Source: Planctomycetota bacterium (lineage in GTDB: Bacteria; Planctomycetota; PLA2). From it: a stretch of 43,709 nucleotides of DNA. The notes beneath the pieces are model-generated. The model was given only the letters and a program-made list of their open reading frames with translations, was not told where the DNA came from and did not search any database. The stretch lies in assembly GCA_021776735.1 (NCBI GenBank), contig JAJFFH010000065.1, positions 1-43,709 of the forward strand, in the 5' to 3' direction. The position numbers were made by a program, and so were the translations under genes. This document shows positions 16,340 through 24,928 of the stretch, one piece after another. Numbering within the stretch: position 1 is the first letter of the stretch; the number at the start of each line of letters is the position of its first letter.

Positions 16340-17992
16340 ATGAGGAACGCAGGGATCGCAAGCCCCATCACAGCCCTCTTGCTGCTCGCGCTGGTCACCG
16401 CACCCACGCGAGCGGACGGCGGTAATCTCAAGGATGCCTCGCGCCTACGCGAGGAGGCCAACGGCGACTGGAAGAAAAAGCGCTTCGACGACGCCGTCGC
16501 CAAGTTGCGGCGCGCGGCGGACATCTACAAGAGAGCGGGCCCCGATTTCCGGCGCGACCGGGCGGTCGTGATTCGTGCGATGACCTACAACCTCGTGCAC
16601 GCGGGCAAGCTGAAGGAAGCCCAGACGGCGCTGCGCGAACTGATGCGACTGCGGACCGAGTCCCCGGCGCTGGGCGGCGAAATGAGGTCGGCGTACCACG
16701 CGCTGTACCAGGCGGCGGCCAAGTCCGGCGACCAAGAAGCCCGCGCCGCCGTGCTCGACCCGGTCCGCCGGACGGCCCTGGACCTGGATCTTCCGCGCGT
16801 CGCGGCCCAGGTGCTGCACGACCTCGCGTTTCTCGCCGGCAATGCGGGCAACGATGACCTGTGCATCGCGCTCAACAGGAAGGCGGCGGAAGAACGGCGG
16901 CAGATACGCGACTGGACCGGCTACGCCTGGAGCCTCAACAACCTCGCCCACCGACTGATCGCCACGGGGAAACAAAGAGAGGCGCTGGAACCACTGGCGC
17001 GCGGCTACGAGACCCTGCACCGGCGCTCGCTGGCCGAGCCGCAAGCCGCCGTGGCCTTCAACCTCCGCCGCCTGCTCAAGGCGCCGGCCGACGCGCAACC
17101 GGATGCCAAGCCGGATCCGAAACTCGTCGCCGCCACGTGGATCGGTCGTCTGCTCAAGGCGGGCGCGAGATCGGACCTTCCCCGCATCATTCCGCTCGAC
17201 GCGCTGGCGCGACGGCTTCTCTGGCGCGCCCCCGGTGACCTCTCGGCACAGCGCATCGCCAAGCTCGCGCCACAAAACACGCTGGCTGAAGTCCGCGCCG
17301 ACCTGGCCATCCGCGCCGCGGACGCCGCCGGAACCCCGAAGCTCAAACTGGAACTGCTCCAGGAACTCGTCACCGGCGATGGTCCCTGCGCCCCCCACCT
17401 CCAGGCCCGCGCGTCCCTCGTCCGCGCCCTGGCCCACGCCGCCAAGAGCGACCGCGGGGCACACATCGACGCGGCCAACAAGGCCCTCGCCGGTTTCAAG
17501 GCACTCGGTGACGTAGGCGGACGCCGCGACGCCGCACGGCGCTGCCTGACGGCCTCGGTCGCTCTCGCCGACGGGACCGACGACGCCCTCGAGTCCGCCC
17601 GCAAAGGCTGGGAGGCGATCTTGCAAGACGGCACGCCGGGCGGCGCGGGCGGATCCTCCACGGCTTCCGGAAGGCATCGCCGTCCGTCCGCTACCGAGCC
17701 GGTGTTCTTCATCACCTGGCAAGACAAAAAGATCCGCATCGAGGACCGAATCGCCAACAAGAGCTGGACGTTCGACGGCGACTGGCGCCCGAAGAACCTC
17801 TCCGTCAACGGCGTGTCGTTGACCCTGTTCGGCGGCTACGTGTCGATTCGCAACTTCCAGTACGGCCGCGGCGCATCTTCCTCGGGCGCGCCGGGCATCA
17901 TCACGCTCGACGGACTCGGCGAATACCGCCCGCTCCCGAAGCGGGGCACGTTGGAAGTCCTGGGTAATGGCGCGACGCGATATTCGGATTAG
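16340..17992 (+). CDS. Exported TPR-like helical protein with a C-terminal beta domain
   Basis: A 550-residue protein. Residues 1-25 form a signal peptide (MRNAGIASPITALLLLALV). Residues about 30-430 are helical repeats of TPR type (DDAVAKLRRAADIYKRAG, YAWSLNNLAHRLIATGKQ). After a linker containing the dispersed repeat (SGRHRRPSATE, about 443-453) comes a roughly 100-residue domain predicted to be beta-rich (VFFITWQDKKIRIED ... ITLDGLGEYRPLP). The start could also be the GTG at 16331; GGAGG lies just before the ATG but is very close to it. It sits 27 bases before the first secretin-like gene, so a shared transcript is likely. It may act as a scaffold for those proteins, but that is inference from position only. 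Confidence 0.72.
   Translation: MRNAGIASPITALLLLALVTAPTRADGGNLKDASRLREEANGDWKKKRFDDAVAKLRRAADIYKRAGPDFRRDRAVVIRAMTYNLVHAGKLKEAQTALRELMRLRTESPALGGEMRSAYHALYQAAAKSGDQEARAAVLDPVRRTALDLDLPRVAAQVLHDLAFLAGNAGNDDLCIALNRKAAEERRQIRDWTGYAWSLNNLAHRLIATGKQREALEPLARGYETLHRRSLAEPQAAVAFNLRRLLKAPADAQPDAKPDPKLVAATWIGRLLKAGARSDLPRIIPLDALARRLLWRAPGDLSAQRIAKLAPQNTLAEVRADLAIRAADAAGTPKLKLELLQELVTGDGPCAPHLQARASLVRALAHAAKSDRGAHIDAANKALAGFKALGDVGGRRDAARRCLTASVALADGTDDALESARKGWEAILQDGTPGGAGGSSTASGRHRRPSATEPVFFITWQDKKIRIEDRIANKSWTFDGDWRPKNLSVNGVSLTLFGGYVSIRNFQYGRGASSSGAPGIITLDGLGEYRPLPKRGTLEVLGNGATRYSD
17675..17691 (-). repeat. Dispersed 17-base repeat, copy 7 (inside TPR gene, antisense)
   Basis: On the minus strand this reads GCGGACGGACGGCGATG. 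It is antisense to the host gene and encodes RHRRPS in the linker between the helical and beta domains. Confidence 0.85.
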
Positions 17993-18019
17993 GGGGTGCG
18001 GGGGCAGGGGGAAAAAGCC

Positions 18020-19069
18020 ATGACCATGCACCACGCTTTCCCGGCCGCGCTCGCGTTCATCCTGGGCGCGACTCTCCTCGCAGGGGGCGAATCCGAGGCG
18101 CACTTGCGCGAACGTCTGTCAGCACTTCGTGCGCAGGCCGCTCGCGTCGAGGCGCAGACTCGCGCCGAGGCGGGCGCCGCGGATCTGCCGCCTGCGGCGG
18201 ACGACGGCATGCGGTTCGGACTCATCCCGATTGCCGACGTCATCTTGCCGATCGTCGAAACGTGTCCGCCGTACCGGATGAGTCCGGCCCCCGACCCTCC
18301 CTTGTCCAGCGGGCCGATGGAGGAGGCACCGCAGACGTTCGGCACCTTCGACGAAGTCATGGAACTTGTCCGATCCGTCGCGGCGCGCCAGACGGACGCC
18401 GGTGGCATGCTGGCCGTCGTCGGCCACGGCATCCTGGTCCGCGAGAAGGCTATGGTCATCGCCGCGATGCGCAGGTTCGTGGATCGCGAGCTGCGGCCGC
18501 GTGCCGCGCGTACGGTCGCCATCGAGGCGCGTCTCGTCGAGGCTCCGGCGGCGCACGGCGCGGCCCACGAAACGAACTGGGGAACGCATGTGGGCAAGGA
18601 GCTCGACCCGGTGATCGTCCAAGGGCTCCTGGCACGCGAGCCTGTCTTTTTCGGGCGCATTCTCGCGCGGTCCGACCAACTCGTGCTCCTCTGGCATGGC
18701 GGCCAGATCGCTCTCGCCAGCGATCCGGATGTTGTGGTCCAAAAAAGCGCGAAAGCATCCGATCCGAACATCGAGACCGAGCTGCTGGGCGGCATCGTGA
18801 GCGTCCGCGCGACCGCCCGTGACAACAGCGACCGCATTCGAGTCGACGTGAGAATCGAACACCGTCGGCTCGCGCAGCCCGTCCGGGAACAGACGACACG
18901 CGACTCGGGCGCGCTGCAGCTTCCTACGTTGGAGCGCTCCGCGGTCGCAGGGGTCCTGAACGTCCAAAGCGGCCGCTGGGCGCTTGCCGGAATCGCGCAA
19001 CATGCCGCCGGAACCCTCCATCTCCTGCTCGTGCGCGCCCGAGTGCTCGCACGCAAGGAGGAGCGATGA
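18020..19069 (+). CDS. Secretin-like periplasmic protein, paralogue A1
   Basis: A 349-residue protein paired with B1. The signal peptide is MTMHHAFPAALAFILGATLL, followed by a helical stretch (HLRERLSALRAQAARVEAQ). A short secretin N-type module lies at about 115-160 (VMELVRSVAAR ... GILVREKAMVIAAMRRFVD). The C-terminal third resembles a degenerate secretin fold: NIETELLGGIVSVRATARDN, then LQLPTLERSAVAGVL and SGRWALAGIAQ. In secretins the corresponding motifs precede the pore strands; here the protein is too short to form a gated pore by itself. I chose the start that matches paralogue A2. It overlaps B1 by four bases (ATGA), suggesting translational coupling. Its function is not known. Confidence 0.75.
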   Translation: MTMHHAFPAALAFILGATLLAGGESEAHLRERLSALRAQAARVEAQTRAEAGAADLPPAADDGMRFGLIPIADVILPIVETCPPYRMSPAPDPPLSSGPMEEAPQTFGTFDEVMELVRSVAARQTDAGGMLAVVGHGILVREKAMVIAAMRRFVDRELRPRAARTVAIEARLVEAPAAHGAAHETNWGTHVGKELDPVIVQGLLAREPVFFGRILARSDQLVLLWHGGQIALASDPDVVVQKSAKASDPNIETELLGGIVSVRATARDNSDRIRVDVRIEHRRLAQPVREQTTRDSGALQLPTLERSAVAGVLNVQSGRWALAGIAQHAAGTLHLLLVRARVLARKEER

Positions 19070-20067
19070 TCGGGCGCGTGTTGGTCATCCTGCTCGCGCT
19101 GTTCGCCGGTTCCCTGGTCGTTTCAGGCCAGGACGGCGAGTCCACCAAACTGCTGCGGGAAATCGAACAACTCACCGAGCGGCTACGCCGCAAGGCGGAC
19201 GCGACCCACGCTCGGTCGCGAAAGGGCACCCCGGTGCTCCGCATCTATGACGTCTCGGATCTCGTCGGAACGGTCGGCGATGCCGTGGCCCAGTTCCCCG
19301 ACCTTCCACCGAGCAAGTACATGCCTCCGGAATCTCCGGAACCCGACGAGCCGGTTGCCGATATCGAGATCGACGAACTCGCGGGACTGATCCGGCAAGG
19401 CATCGAGCCCGAGTCCTGGGACGCCGTCGAGCGCGCGTCGATCCAGCCGGTCTGGCCGCGCCTGTTCATCCGGAACCTGCCGCGCGTGCACCAAAAAGTC
19501 GAGCGCCTGCTTGCCTGGAAGCGCAGCACCGTCCGCCGTATCAGCGTCGAAGTCGCCGCGGTTGCCGTGAGCGACTCGATGCGCGCCCGCGTGGACGCGG
19601 TTCAGCGAGACCTCCCACCCACGCTGGCGCGCGAGCTCCTCTCGGGCGACGTGCTGGGTCGCTTTGCTGCCGTCGGTCGCAGCACGCAGCAATTCGCCGG
19701 CAAGAACGGACGCAACGTGCGCTATCTTCACGACTACGACGTCGAGATCGCCGAAGGCGCCGCCACGGGCGACCCCTACACGCACGATCTGTTCCTGGGG
19801 CTCGCCGCGCAGATCCGGGCCTGTATCGATGAGACCTCGAATGGCGCGCTGGTGTACGCCCGGCTCAGCCTGACGTCGGCGAACGAGGATTTCGCGGTCC
19901 GGCAGACCGAACACGGGCCCCTCGAGCTGCCGCATATGAAGTTGACCCGATCGGTCTCGACGTTTTGGGTTCCGCTGGGGCGCACCGTGATTGCCGGCGG
20001 GGGGAACCTTGATGGCAGGAGTGTCGTCTTCTTGGTGACCGTACGGCTGCTCCCGCGGGTTCGGTAG
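19066..20067 (+). CDS. Secretin-like periplasmic protein, paralogue B1
   Basis: A 333-residue partner of A1. The signal peptide is MIGRVLVILLALFAGSLVVS, then a short coiled stretch (KLLREIEQLTERLRRKADA). A module at about 100-145, ELAGLIRQGIEPESWD ... LFIRNLPRVHQKVERLLAW, matches the secretin N-domain pattern (L-I-x-x-x-V-x-P-x-x-W then L-V-V-x-x-x-x-x-V-H). The C-terminus GPLELPHMKLTRSVSTFWV followed by GRTVIAGGGNLDGRSVVFLV recalls the final secretin strands (I-Q-L-P ... G-x-T-x-L-x-G-G). A Shine-Dalgarno AAGGAGGAG lies directly before the ATG. A pair of such short proteins suggests a hetero-oligomeric envelope complex. Confidence 0.75.
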   Translation: MIGRVLVILLALFAGSLVVSGQDGESTKLLREIEQLTERLRRKADATHARSRKGTPVLRIYDVSDLVGTVGDAVAQFPDLPPSKYMPPESPEPDEPVADIEIDELAGLIRQGIEPESWDAVERASIQPVWPRLFIRNLPRVHQKVERLLAWKRSTVRRISVEVAAVAVSDSMRARVDAVQRDLPPTLARELLSGDVLGRFAAVGRSTQQFAGKNGRNVRYLHDYDVEIAEGAATGDPYTHDLFLGLAAQIRACIDETSNGALVYARLSLTSANEDFAVRQTEHGPLELPHMKLTRSVSTFWVPLGRTVIAGGGNLDGRSVVFLVTVRLLPRVR

Positions 20068-20270
20068 CGAAGCCAGAGGTCGAACGAGGCACGGGTGCAC
20101 GAATTTTTTGGGTACTTTTTTCTGGGTGACCCTCTGCCGTGCCATACCAAGCCCGGCACAAAAGAGCGATCTTGACAATTCGGACGCGTTCTACCCGGAT
20201 CGCGAATCGCGGCGCAGCGCGGAGTCAGGTTGCGTTGTAATGTCGGTAACCCGCAGCGAAAGGAGAGCTG
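20068..20270 (+). promoter_or_regulatory. Intergenic region between the two secretin-like cassettes
   Basis: These 203 bases separate cassette 1 from cassette 2. TTGACA at 20172-20177 is a perfect -35 word, but no good -10 follows at 17 bases (the best is CCGGAT), so I call it weak. TGTAAT at about 20236 is a possible -10. AAAGGAGA at 20259-20266 is a strong ribosome site for A2. Long T-runs near 20104-20125 have no clear stem before them. Confidence 0.4.
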
Positions 20271-21323
20271 ATGACGGTGCACGAGGTCTTTCCGGCGGCG
20301 CTGGCGTTCATCTTGGGCGCGGCGTTCTTGGCCGGGGGTGAGTCCGACGAAGAGCTGCGCGACCGCCTGGCGGTACTTCGGGCGCAGGCCGAACGCGTCG
20401 AGGCGCAGGTGCGCGCCCGCGAATTGCGCGAGGATGCGCCGCCCGCGACCGACAACGGCATGACTTTCGGGCTCATTGCCGTCGATGCCCTGACGCGGCC
20501 CGCATACGACGCGATTCCGCCGGCCCGACCGCGCGCCGGCGACAACGAGTCCACCAGGTTTGACCGGCGCGCGAGCGAGCCGCGGCGGCCGTTCGGCGTG
20601 GCGGAGGAACTCATCGAGCTCATTCGCGCGACCACTCGGACCGAGACATGGGACGCCGGCGGCATCCTCACGGCACTCGGTCGTAGCCTGCTCGTGTTCA
20701 ACAAGCCCGAGGTCATCGCCGCCGCGCGGCGCTTCATTGATCGCGAGCTGCGGCCGCGCGCCGCGCGCACCGTGGCGCTCGAAACCCGGGTTGTCCAAGT
20801 GCCGGCCGCGCAAGGCGCGGAACTGGGCGCCCGCATCGGACTCGCGCTCGACGACGACGCCGTCCAAAAACTGGTGCAGACCAACCGGGTCTTCGATGGT
20901 CGTATCCTTGCGCTTTCGGGCCAGCGTGTCTTGCTCTGGCGCGGCGGCCAGGCGGCGCTTCTGGCCGACGCCGAGGTGGAGGTCACCCAACAAGCCAAGA
21001 CGATGGAGCCCCGGATCGACGTAGAACTCCTGGGCGGCATCCTCAGCGCTCGAGCCACCGCGCGCGACAACAGCGACCGCATACAGCTCGACCTCTCCAT
21101 GGAACACCGCCGGTTGGTCGAACCCGTGCGGGAAAAAACAACACGCGGTGCGGGCACGCTGCAATTGCCCGCCGTGGACCAGACCCGCATCGCCGGCATC
21201 CTCAGCGTTCAAAGCGGCCGTTGGGTCGTCGCCGGCGAGGCGCAAGCCACGTCCGATTCGCGCCGGTTTGTCCTCGTACGCGTCACGGTGATTGGACAGC
21301 CTGAAAAAAAGGAGCGGAAGTGA
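20271..21323 (+). CDS. Secretin-like periplasmic protein, paralogue A2
   Basis: A 350-residue paralogue of A1, aligning along its whole length: signal peptide VFPAALAFILGAAFLAGG, helical LRDRLAVLRAQAERVEAQV, the N-module LIELIRATTRTETWDAGGIL ... LLVFNKPEVIAAARRFID, and the C-terminal VELLGGILSARATARDNSDR, LQLPAVDQTRIAGIL and SGRWVVAGEA. The W-D-A-G-G-I-L of the N-module is better preserved here than in A1. It has an excellent ribosome site (AAAGGAGA) and its stop overlaps the B2 start. The gene order A-B is the same as in cassette 1, so the pair was duplicated as a unit. Confidence 0.77.
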   Translation: MTVHEVFPAALAFILGAAFLAGGESDEELRDRLAVLRAQAERVEAQVRARELREDAPPATDNGMTFGLIAVDALTRPAYDAIPPARPRAGDNESTRFDRRASEPRRPFGVAEELIELIRATTRTETWDAGGILTALGRSLLVFNKPEVIAAARRFIDRELRPRAARTVALETRVVQVPAAQGAELGARIGLALDDDAVQKLVQTNRVFDGRILALSGQRVLLWRGGQAALLADAEVEVTQQAKTMEPRIDVELLGGILSARATARDNSDRIQLDLSMEHRRLVEPVREKTTRGAGTLQLPAVDQTRIAGILSVQSGRWVVAGEAQATSDSRRFVLVRVTVIGQPEKKERK

Positions 21324-22309
21324 TGCGACGCTTCTTGGTCATCACACTCGCCCTGGCTGCGGGCGCACTCGTGGTCACAGGTCAGGACGGCGATGCTTCC
21401 AAACTGATGCGCGAGATCGAACAGCTCACGAAGCGGCTGCGAACGAAAGCCGACGCCGCCAAGGTCCGCTCGATCGACGCCGTCCCCGTTCTGCGCCTCT
21501 ACGACGTCGCGGACATCGTCGCAACGGTGCGTCACCGCACGATTGAGTTCTCCAACCTCGCCCCGAGCGGATACGAAAAACCGGAGCAGCGTGAAACCGA
21601 AGAGCTTCCGGCCATGGCGATCGATTCACTCATCGAGATGATCCGGCAAGGCGTGGAGCCCGCGACCTGGGACAGCATCGAGGGCGCAAGCATCGAGCCC
21701 AAGGGTGGCCGGCTCTTTGTCCAAAACCTGCCCCGGGTGCACAAGAAAACCGGGCGGCTTCTCGCCTGGCAGCGAAGCAACGTGCGTCGCGTGACGGTCG
21801 AAGTGGCTGCGGTCGCCCTCAACGACGCGGACCGCTCGCGGGTCGCCGCGGTGCGCCGCGACCTTCCGCCCGCCCTCGCACGTGAGCTGCTCTCGCGCAA
21901 CGTGCTCGCGCGCCTCTCGTTTGTCGGCCGCAGCGGCCAGACTCTCGCGGGCCGGAGTGGCCGCACCGTGCGCTATGTGGCCCAATACAATCCAGAAATC
22001 GCCCAGGCCTCCTCGATCGGCGATCCGATCACGCACGACCTGTTCTTGGGGCTCGCCGCGGAGATGACCGCGTGCGTGGATCGGAACACGGGCGGCGCGA
22101 TCGTGCACACGCGGATCAGCCTCACGTCCGCCGACCAGAACTTTCCCGTTCAAAAGACCGAACACGGCCCGCTCGAACTGCCGCGCATGGAGTTGACCCG
22201 GTCGATCTCGGCGTTCTGGATGCCGCTCGACCGCACCGTCGTCGCGGGCGGCGGAACCATCGACAACAAGACGGTCGTGTTTCTCGTCACGGTGAGGCGA
22301 CGACCGTAG
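21323..22309 (+). CDS. Secretin-like periplasmic protein, paralogue B2
   Basis: A 328-residue paralogue of B1: signal peptide MRRFLVITLALAAGALVVTG, KLMREIEQLTKRLRTKADA, the module LIEMIRQGVEPATWDSIEG ... LFVQNLPRVHKKTGRLLAW, and the end GPLELPRMELTRSISAFWM with RTVVAGGGTIDNKTVVFLV. I prefer the ATG at 21323, which overlaps the A2 stop as TGATG and has GGAG eight bases upstream; a GTG three bases earlier is also possible. At residues about 22-25 the codons for GQDGDAS contain the 11-base core of the dispersed repeat, but B1 has GQDGEST at the same place, so this may be coincidence. Confidence 0.77.
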   Translation: MRRFLVITLALAAGALVVTGQDGDASKLMREIEQLTKRLRTKADAAKVRSIDAVPVLRLYDVADIVATVRHRTIEFSNLAPSGYEKPEQRETEELPAMAIDSLIEMIRQGVEPATWDSIEGASIEPKGGRLFVQNLPRVHKKTGRLLAWQRSNVRRVTVEVAAVALNDADRSRVAAVRRDLPPALARELLSRNVLARLSFVGRSGQTLAGRSGRTVRYVAQYNPEIAQASSIGDPITHDLFLGLAAEMTACVDRNTGGAIVHTRISLTSADQNFPVQKTEHGPLELPRMELTRSISAFWMPLDRTVVAGGGTIDNKTVVFLVTVRRRP

Positions 22310-22317
22310 GGAGCGCG

Positions 22318-23069
22318 CTATTCCGCCGACGCGTTTTCCGCGTCGTCCAGCCGAAACGTCACGTCGGGCCGGGCGGCGCGAAAGCGCGCGACCTCCTCGC
22401 GAAACCGGTGTGCGTGCTCCACGAACAGCCGCAGTTCGCGGAGCGTGGCCAGCCCCCGCAGCGAGGCAAGTCCGGCCGGAGTCACATGCGACGAGGACAC
22501 CGTTAGCCGATGCATCGCGCCGATGTGACGCAGACCATCAACCGGGACGCGGTCGAGGCCGAGATGGCGAATGCCGAGGCCGCGCAGAAACGACAGATCG
22601 TCGACGATCGGCCCCCCGCCGAGATCCAGACGGCGTAGCGACGGCTTGGCGCGCAACGCCTGCGCCACCTGCGCGCCGACTTCGGTGCCCGCCCGCGAAC
22701 CCCAGATCGCAAGGCTCTGCAGCTTGGGCCACGCAGCGAGGGCCATCGCGAACCGCTCGTCTTCCAGGCGAAGCCCGCCGGCGTCGAGTCCGCGGTCAAG
22801 AACGTGTGGAGTGGCCTAACCGAAAGGCCCCCGCCCCCCCCAAACACTTCTTTCCACTCTTCCCGACAGCGACTCGGCCCGGCCTTCAAGTCCACGGACT
22901 TCATAGACTCGCCGACGCCCTCGCCGGTCGAGCGCTCGCGAGGAACCGGCTGCGACCGTGCACCCGCCCGCGAGCGCGTCGCGCGGCCGTCCGCGCGCAT
23001 ACTCCAAGAAACGAGACTTCCGAGGCACGCGAGGAGAAGTGCCGCCCAGACCAGCCGGCGTATCGTCAT
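22318..23069 (-). pseudogene. Leucine-rich-repeat protein gene with apparent frameshift
   Basis: The 5' part (from 23069) encodes a membrane anchor, MTIRRLVWAALLLACLGSLV, followed by a polar stretch to EEWKEVF at a G-run (plus-strand C-run near 22841-22852). The leucine-rich-repeat part is in another frame: GLDAGGLRLEDERFAMALAAW, PSLRRLDLGGGPIVDDLSFL, GIRHLGLDRVPVDGLRHIG, ASLRGLATLRELRLF (22318 to about 22805). That second frame has a stop shortly upstream (near 22816) and no ATG/GTG/TTG before MALAAW at 22746. A frameshift in about 22780-22815 would join the parts. It could be a true mutation or an assembly error by the homopolymer. The alternative is a short 142-aa protein from 22746. Confidence 0.6.
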
Positions 23070-23139
23070 GTCCGAGGTCCTTTCTCGCGCATCGTGGCTG
23101 CTTGCCGCAAGGCGCGAGGCCCTCGGCTAAGATGCGGCG

Positions 23140-24594
23140 ATGCGTCTATTTTCCGTAGGAGCGCTCGTGCTGGCCCTGCTCGGCGCGGCGGCGATCTATT
23201 ACGCGTTCTTCAGCCTGTCAGACGCAAACATCGCGGCGCTGGTTCCCGAGGACATGCGGTACGGCGTGTTTTACCGCTCGCTCGACGAGTTGCGCGAGGC
23301 GTACGAGAATCCGCATGCGCGCTCGGACCTGGATCCGGCGCGGCGCCGCGTCGGCAGGCCGGTCAATGCGCCCGGACTCGACGGCATGGCGTACCACCGG
23401 CCGGTGGGCTCGTTCTTCAACCGGGAGGGCGAAGAGATCCACATCGTGCCGTTTCGCGACTTCGACGCGTTCGACGAAGCGTTCGAAAAGGGGCAGGACA
23501 ACCTGCACCTGCGCGCTCCCCAAAAAATCGCCAAGGGCTACCTCGGCCTGAGCCGCACCGGACGCCTGCCGAGCAAGGGCCCCGACCACCGCCTCGTCCG
23601 CCGCGGCCTCGAATTTCCGATTTCGCTTGTCGGCTACCCGGACAACGCAACGACGCTCAAGAACATGCTGTTGTCGCTGCTCGGGCCGGACGTGACCAGC
23701 AGGACGGGTGGCGTGCCGCCCCTGGCGAAGGTCGCCCTGCAGATGCCGACACCCGCCGCGCAACTCATCGCGGAAGAACTTGAGAACCTCATCGTCGGCG
23801 TCACGGCCTCGCGCGACCTCAAGGCCCCGGTGCTCGTGACGATGGAAGGCCAGCCGAAGTCGGACGGCATCCTCGCGCGGGCGGGGCGCCACAGGGGCAA
23901 GCTCGGCCTCAAACAGGTCATGGCCTGCCTCCCGGTGAAGACGACCATGTTCGCCGCCGCGGCTCTCGACGGCACCGGCTGGCGCGCCGCCGGCCTGCCG
24001 GTGGACATCGGCGACGCCGCCATCGCCATCGCGGTCATCGACAACCGGCTGAGAGCCGGCCGTTTCCAACTCCTCGTGGTCGCCAAACCCGCGGGCGGCA
24101 CCGACATCCTCGACCGGCTCGACACCCTCGCGCCGGTCCTGTTCGCGGAAGAACTCGCGGCGAACGCACGTTACAAGGACGTCCGCGGAACCCCCGTTCG
24201 CGTCGCGAAGCTGACCACCAAGCCACCGCTGCTGAAGACGTTCCTGCGCTCGGGCACCGTCAAGCCGCTCCCCGTCTACTTCGCCTCCGCACGCGAGGGC
24301 GGCCTCTGGTTCGGCGCGATCGGCGCCTACGCAGAGGGCACGATCCAATCCGCACTCGGCTGCCACCGCGGCGCGTCCGAACTGTCGGTCCTGCGCAGCC
24401 CGCTCATGAAACACCATGCGGAACTCTCCCAACGAGAAGGCGTCGCCGTCGCGCTCATCTCCCCGGAAGGCCTGCGCGCACTCAAGCTGCCCATGCCGTA
24501 CTTCGGCATCGTCTCGCTCGACCAGCCCCCCGCGATCACCGCCATCCTCGACGTCGAAGGCCAAGCAAGAATGGATGTCCGGATCACGCGGTAA
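23140..24594 (+). CDS. Large exported/membrane-anchored hypothetical protein (484 aa)
   Basis: No family is recognised. One N-terminal membrane segment (residues 2-27, MRLFSVGALVLALLGAAAIY and on) precedes a soluble alpha/beta body with no cysteine cluster or obvious catalytic motif. Sequences such as EIHIVPFRDFDAFDEAFEKG and RFQLLVVAKPAGGTDILDRL look like repeated ferredoxin-like or DUF3352-like modules that compare stored values, but that is only a weak impression. The N-terminal ALVPEDMRYGVFYRSLDELR and the later KPLPVYFASAREGGLWFGAIG are the best strings for a search. It is monocistronic: a broken gene lies divergently upstream and repeat-rich DNA follows. Confidence 0.75.
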   Translation: MRLFSVGALVLALLGAAAIYYAFFSLSDANIAALVPEDMRYGVFYRSLDELREAYENPHARSDLDPARRRVGRPVNAPGLDGMAYHRPVGSFFNREGEEIHIVPFRDFDAFDEAFEKGQDNLHLRAPQKIAKGYLGLSRTGRLPSKGPDHRLVRRGLEFPISLVGYPDNATTLKNMLLSLLGPDVTSRTGGVPPLAKVALQMPTPAAQLIAEELENLIVGVTASRDLKAPVLVTMEGQPKSDGILARAGRHRGKLGLKQVMACLPVKTTMFAAAALDGTGWRAAGLPVDIGDAAIAIAVIDNRLRAGRFQLLVVAKPAGGTDILDRLDTLAPVLFAEELAANARYKDVRGTPVRVAKLTTKPPLLKTFLRSGTVKPLPVYFASAREGGLWFGAIGAYAEGTIQSALGCHRGASELSVLRSPLMKHHAELSQREGVAVALISPEGLRALKLPMPYFGIVSLDQPPAITAILDVEGQARMDVRITR

Positions 24595-24608
24595 GAAACG
24601 GACAGACA

Positions 24609-24625
24609 GCAAACGGACGGCGATG
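24609..24625 (+). repeat. Dispersed 17-base repeat, copy 9
   Basis: Reads GCAAACGGACGGCGATG with CA before it, extending to the 19-base form CAGCAAACGGACGGCGATG. A terminator-like hairpin begins one base later. Confidence 0.9.
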
Positions 24626-24626
24626 C

Positions 24627-24649
24627 AAAAATCGGCTACGCCGATTTTT
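24627..24649. terminator. Perfect bidirectional A/T-flanked hairpin
   Basis: AAAAATCGGC-tac-GCCGATTTTT is a 10-base perfect stem, GC-rich at the loop and with a T-run on the 3' side of both strands. This is the classic form of a bidirectional intrinsic terminator and fits its place between convergent genes. Confidence 0.75.
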
Positions 24650-24660
24650 GATAGTCCGGA

Positions 24661-24693
24661 CCCGTGGGCTGCTTCGCAGCCATGGCGGACCCC
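24661..24693. repeat. GC-rich hairpin next to the terminator-like hairpin
   Basis: GGCTGC-ttc-GCAGCC (24667-24681) is flanked by a looser GGACC-type outer pairing. The same order (17-base repeat or variant, A/T hairpin, TAG, GC hairpin with TTC loop) is seen at 42848-42933. Confidence 0.55.
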
Positions 24694-24791
24694 AATAGGA
24701 GGCGCAGGTCCAAGCCGCGCGCGACAGGAGGAACCCTACCGCCGCTACGCGCCTGCCTGCGTGACGCCACCGCCACGCGTTGCCGCACGCG

Positions 24792-24808
24792 CATCGCCGT
24801 CCGTACGC
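24792..24808 (-). repeat. Dispersed 17-base repeat, copy 10
   Basis: On the minus strand this reads GCGTACGGACGGCGATG. It is inverted relative to copy 9, about 165 bases away. Confidence 0.88.
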
Positions 24809-24901
24809 TTACGCTCGACCTCATGCAAGCCGAACACCTGCACGACAATCGTTCCAGCGCCCGGGGTCGTACACCGCGCAAACGGCGTACGCCGCACCAA
24901 C

Positions 24902-24924
24902 AAAAAGCCGCGCAGCGGATTTTT
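24902..24924. terminator. A/T-flanked hairpin, near-perfect
   Basis: AAAAAGCCGC-gca-GCGGATTTTT has one mismatch in a 10-base stem. It lies just after the end of the TPR gene on the minus strand and could terminate that operon. It is the same hairpin type as 24627-24649 and 42869-42891. Confidence 0.65.
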
Positions 24925-24928
24925 GCAG

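Larger units (their letters stand above)
24595..24928. repeat. Intergenic repeat island
   Basis: These 334 bases between convergent genes hold two copies of the dispersed repeat in opposite orientation (24609-24625 and 24792-24808), two A-run/T-run hairpins (24627-24649, 24902-24924) and a GC-rich hairpin (24661-24693). No gene is seen. Confidence 0.75.

Noticed and set aside
20172..20200. TTGACA as a housekeeping promoter for cassette 2
   Set aside because: The -35 word is perfect but no acceptable -10 lies 16-18 bases away, so I list it only as a possibility.
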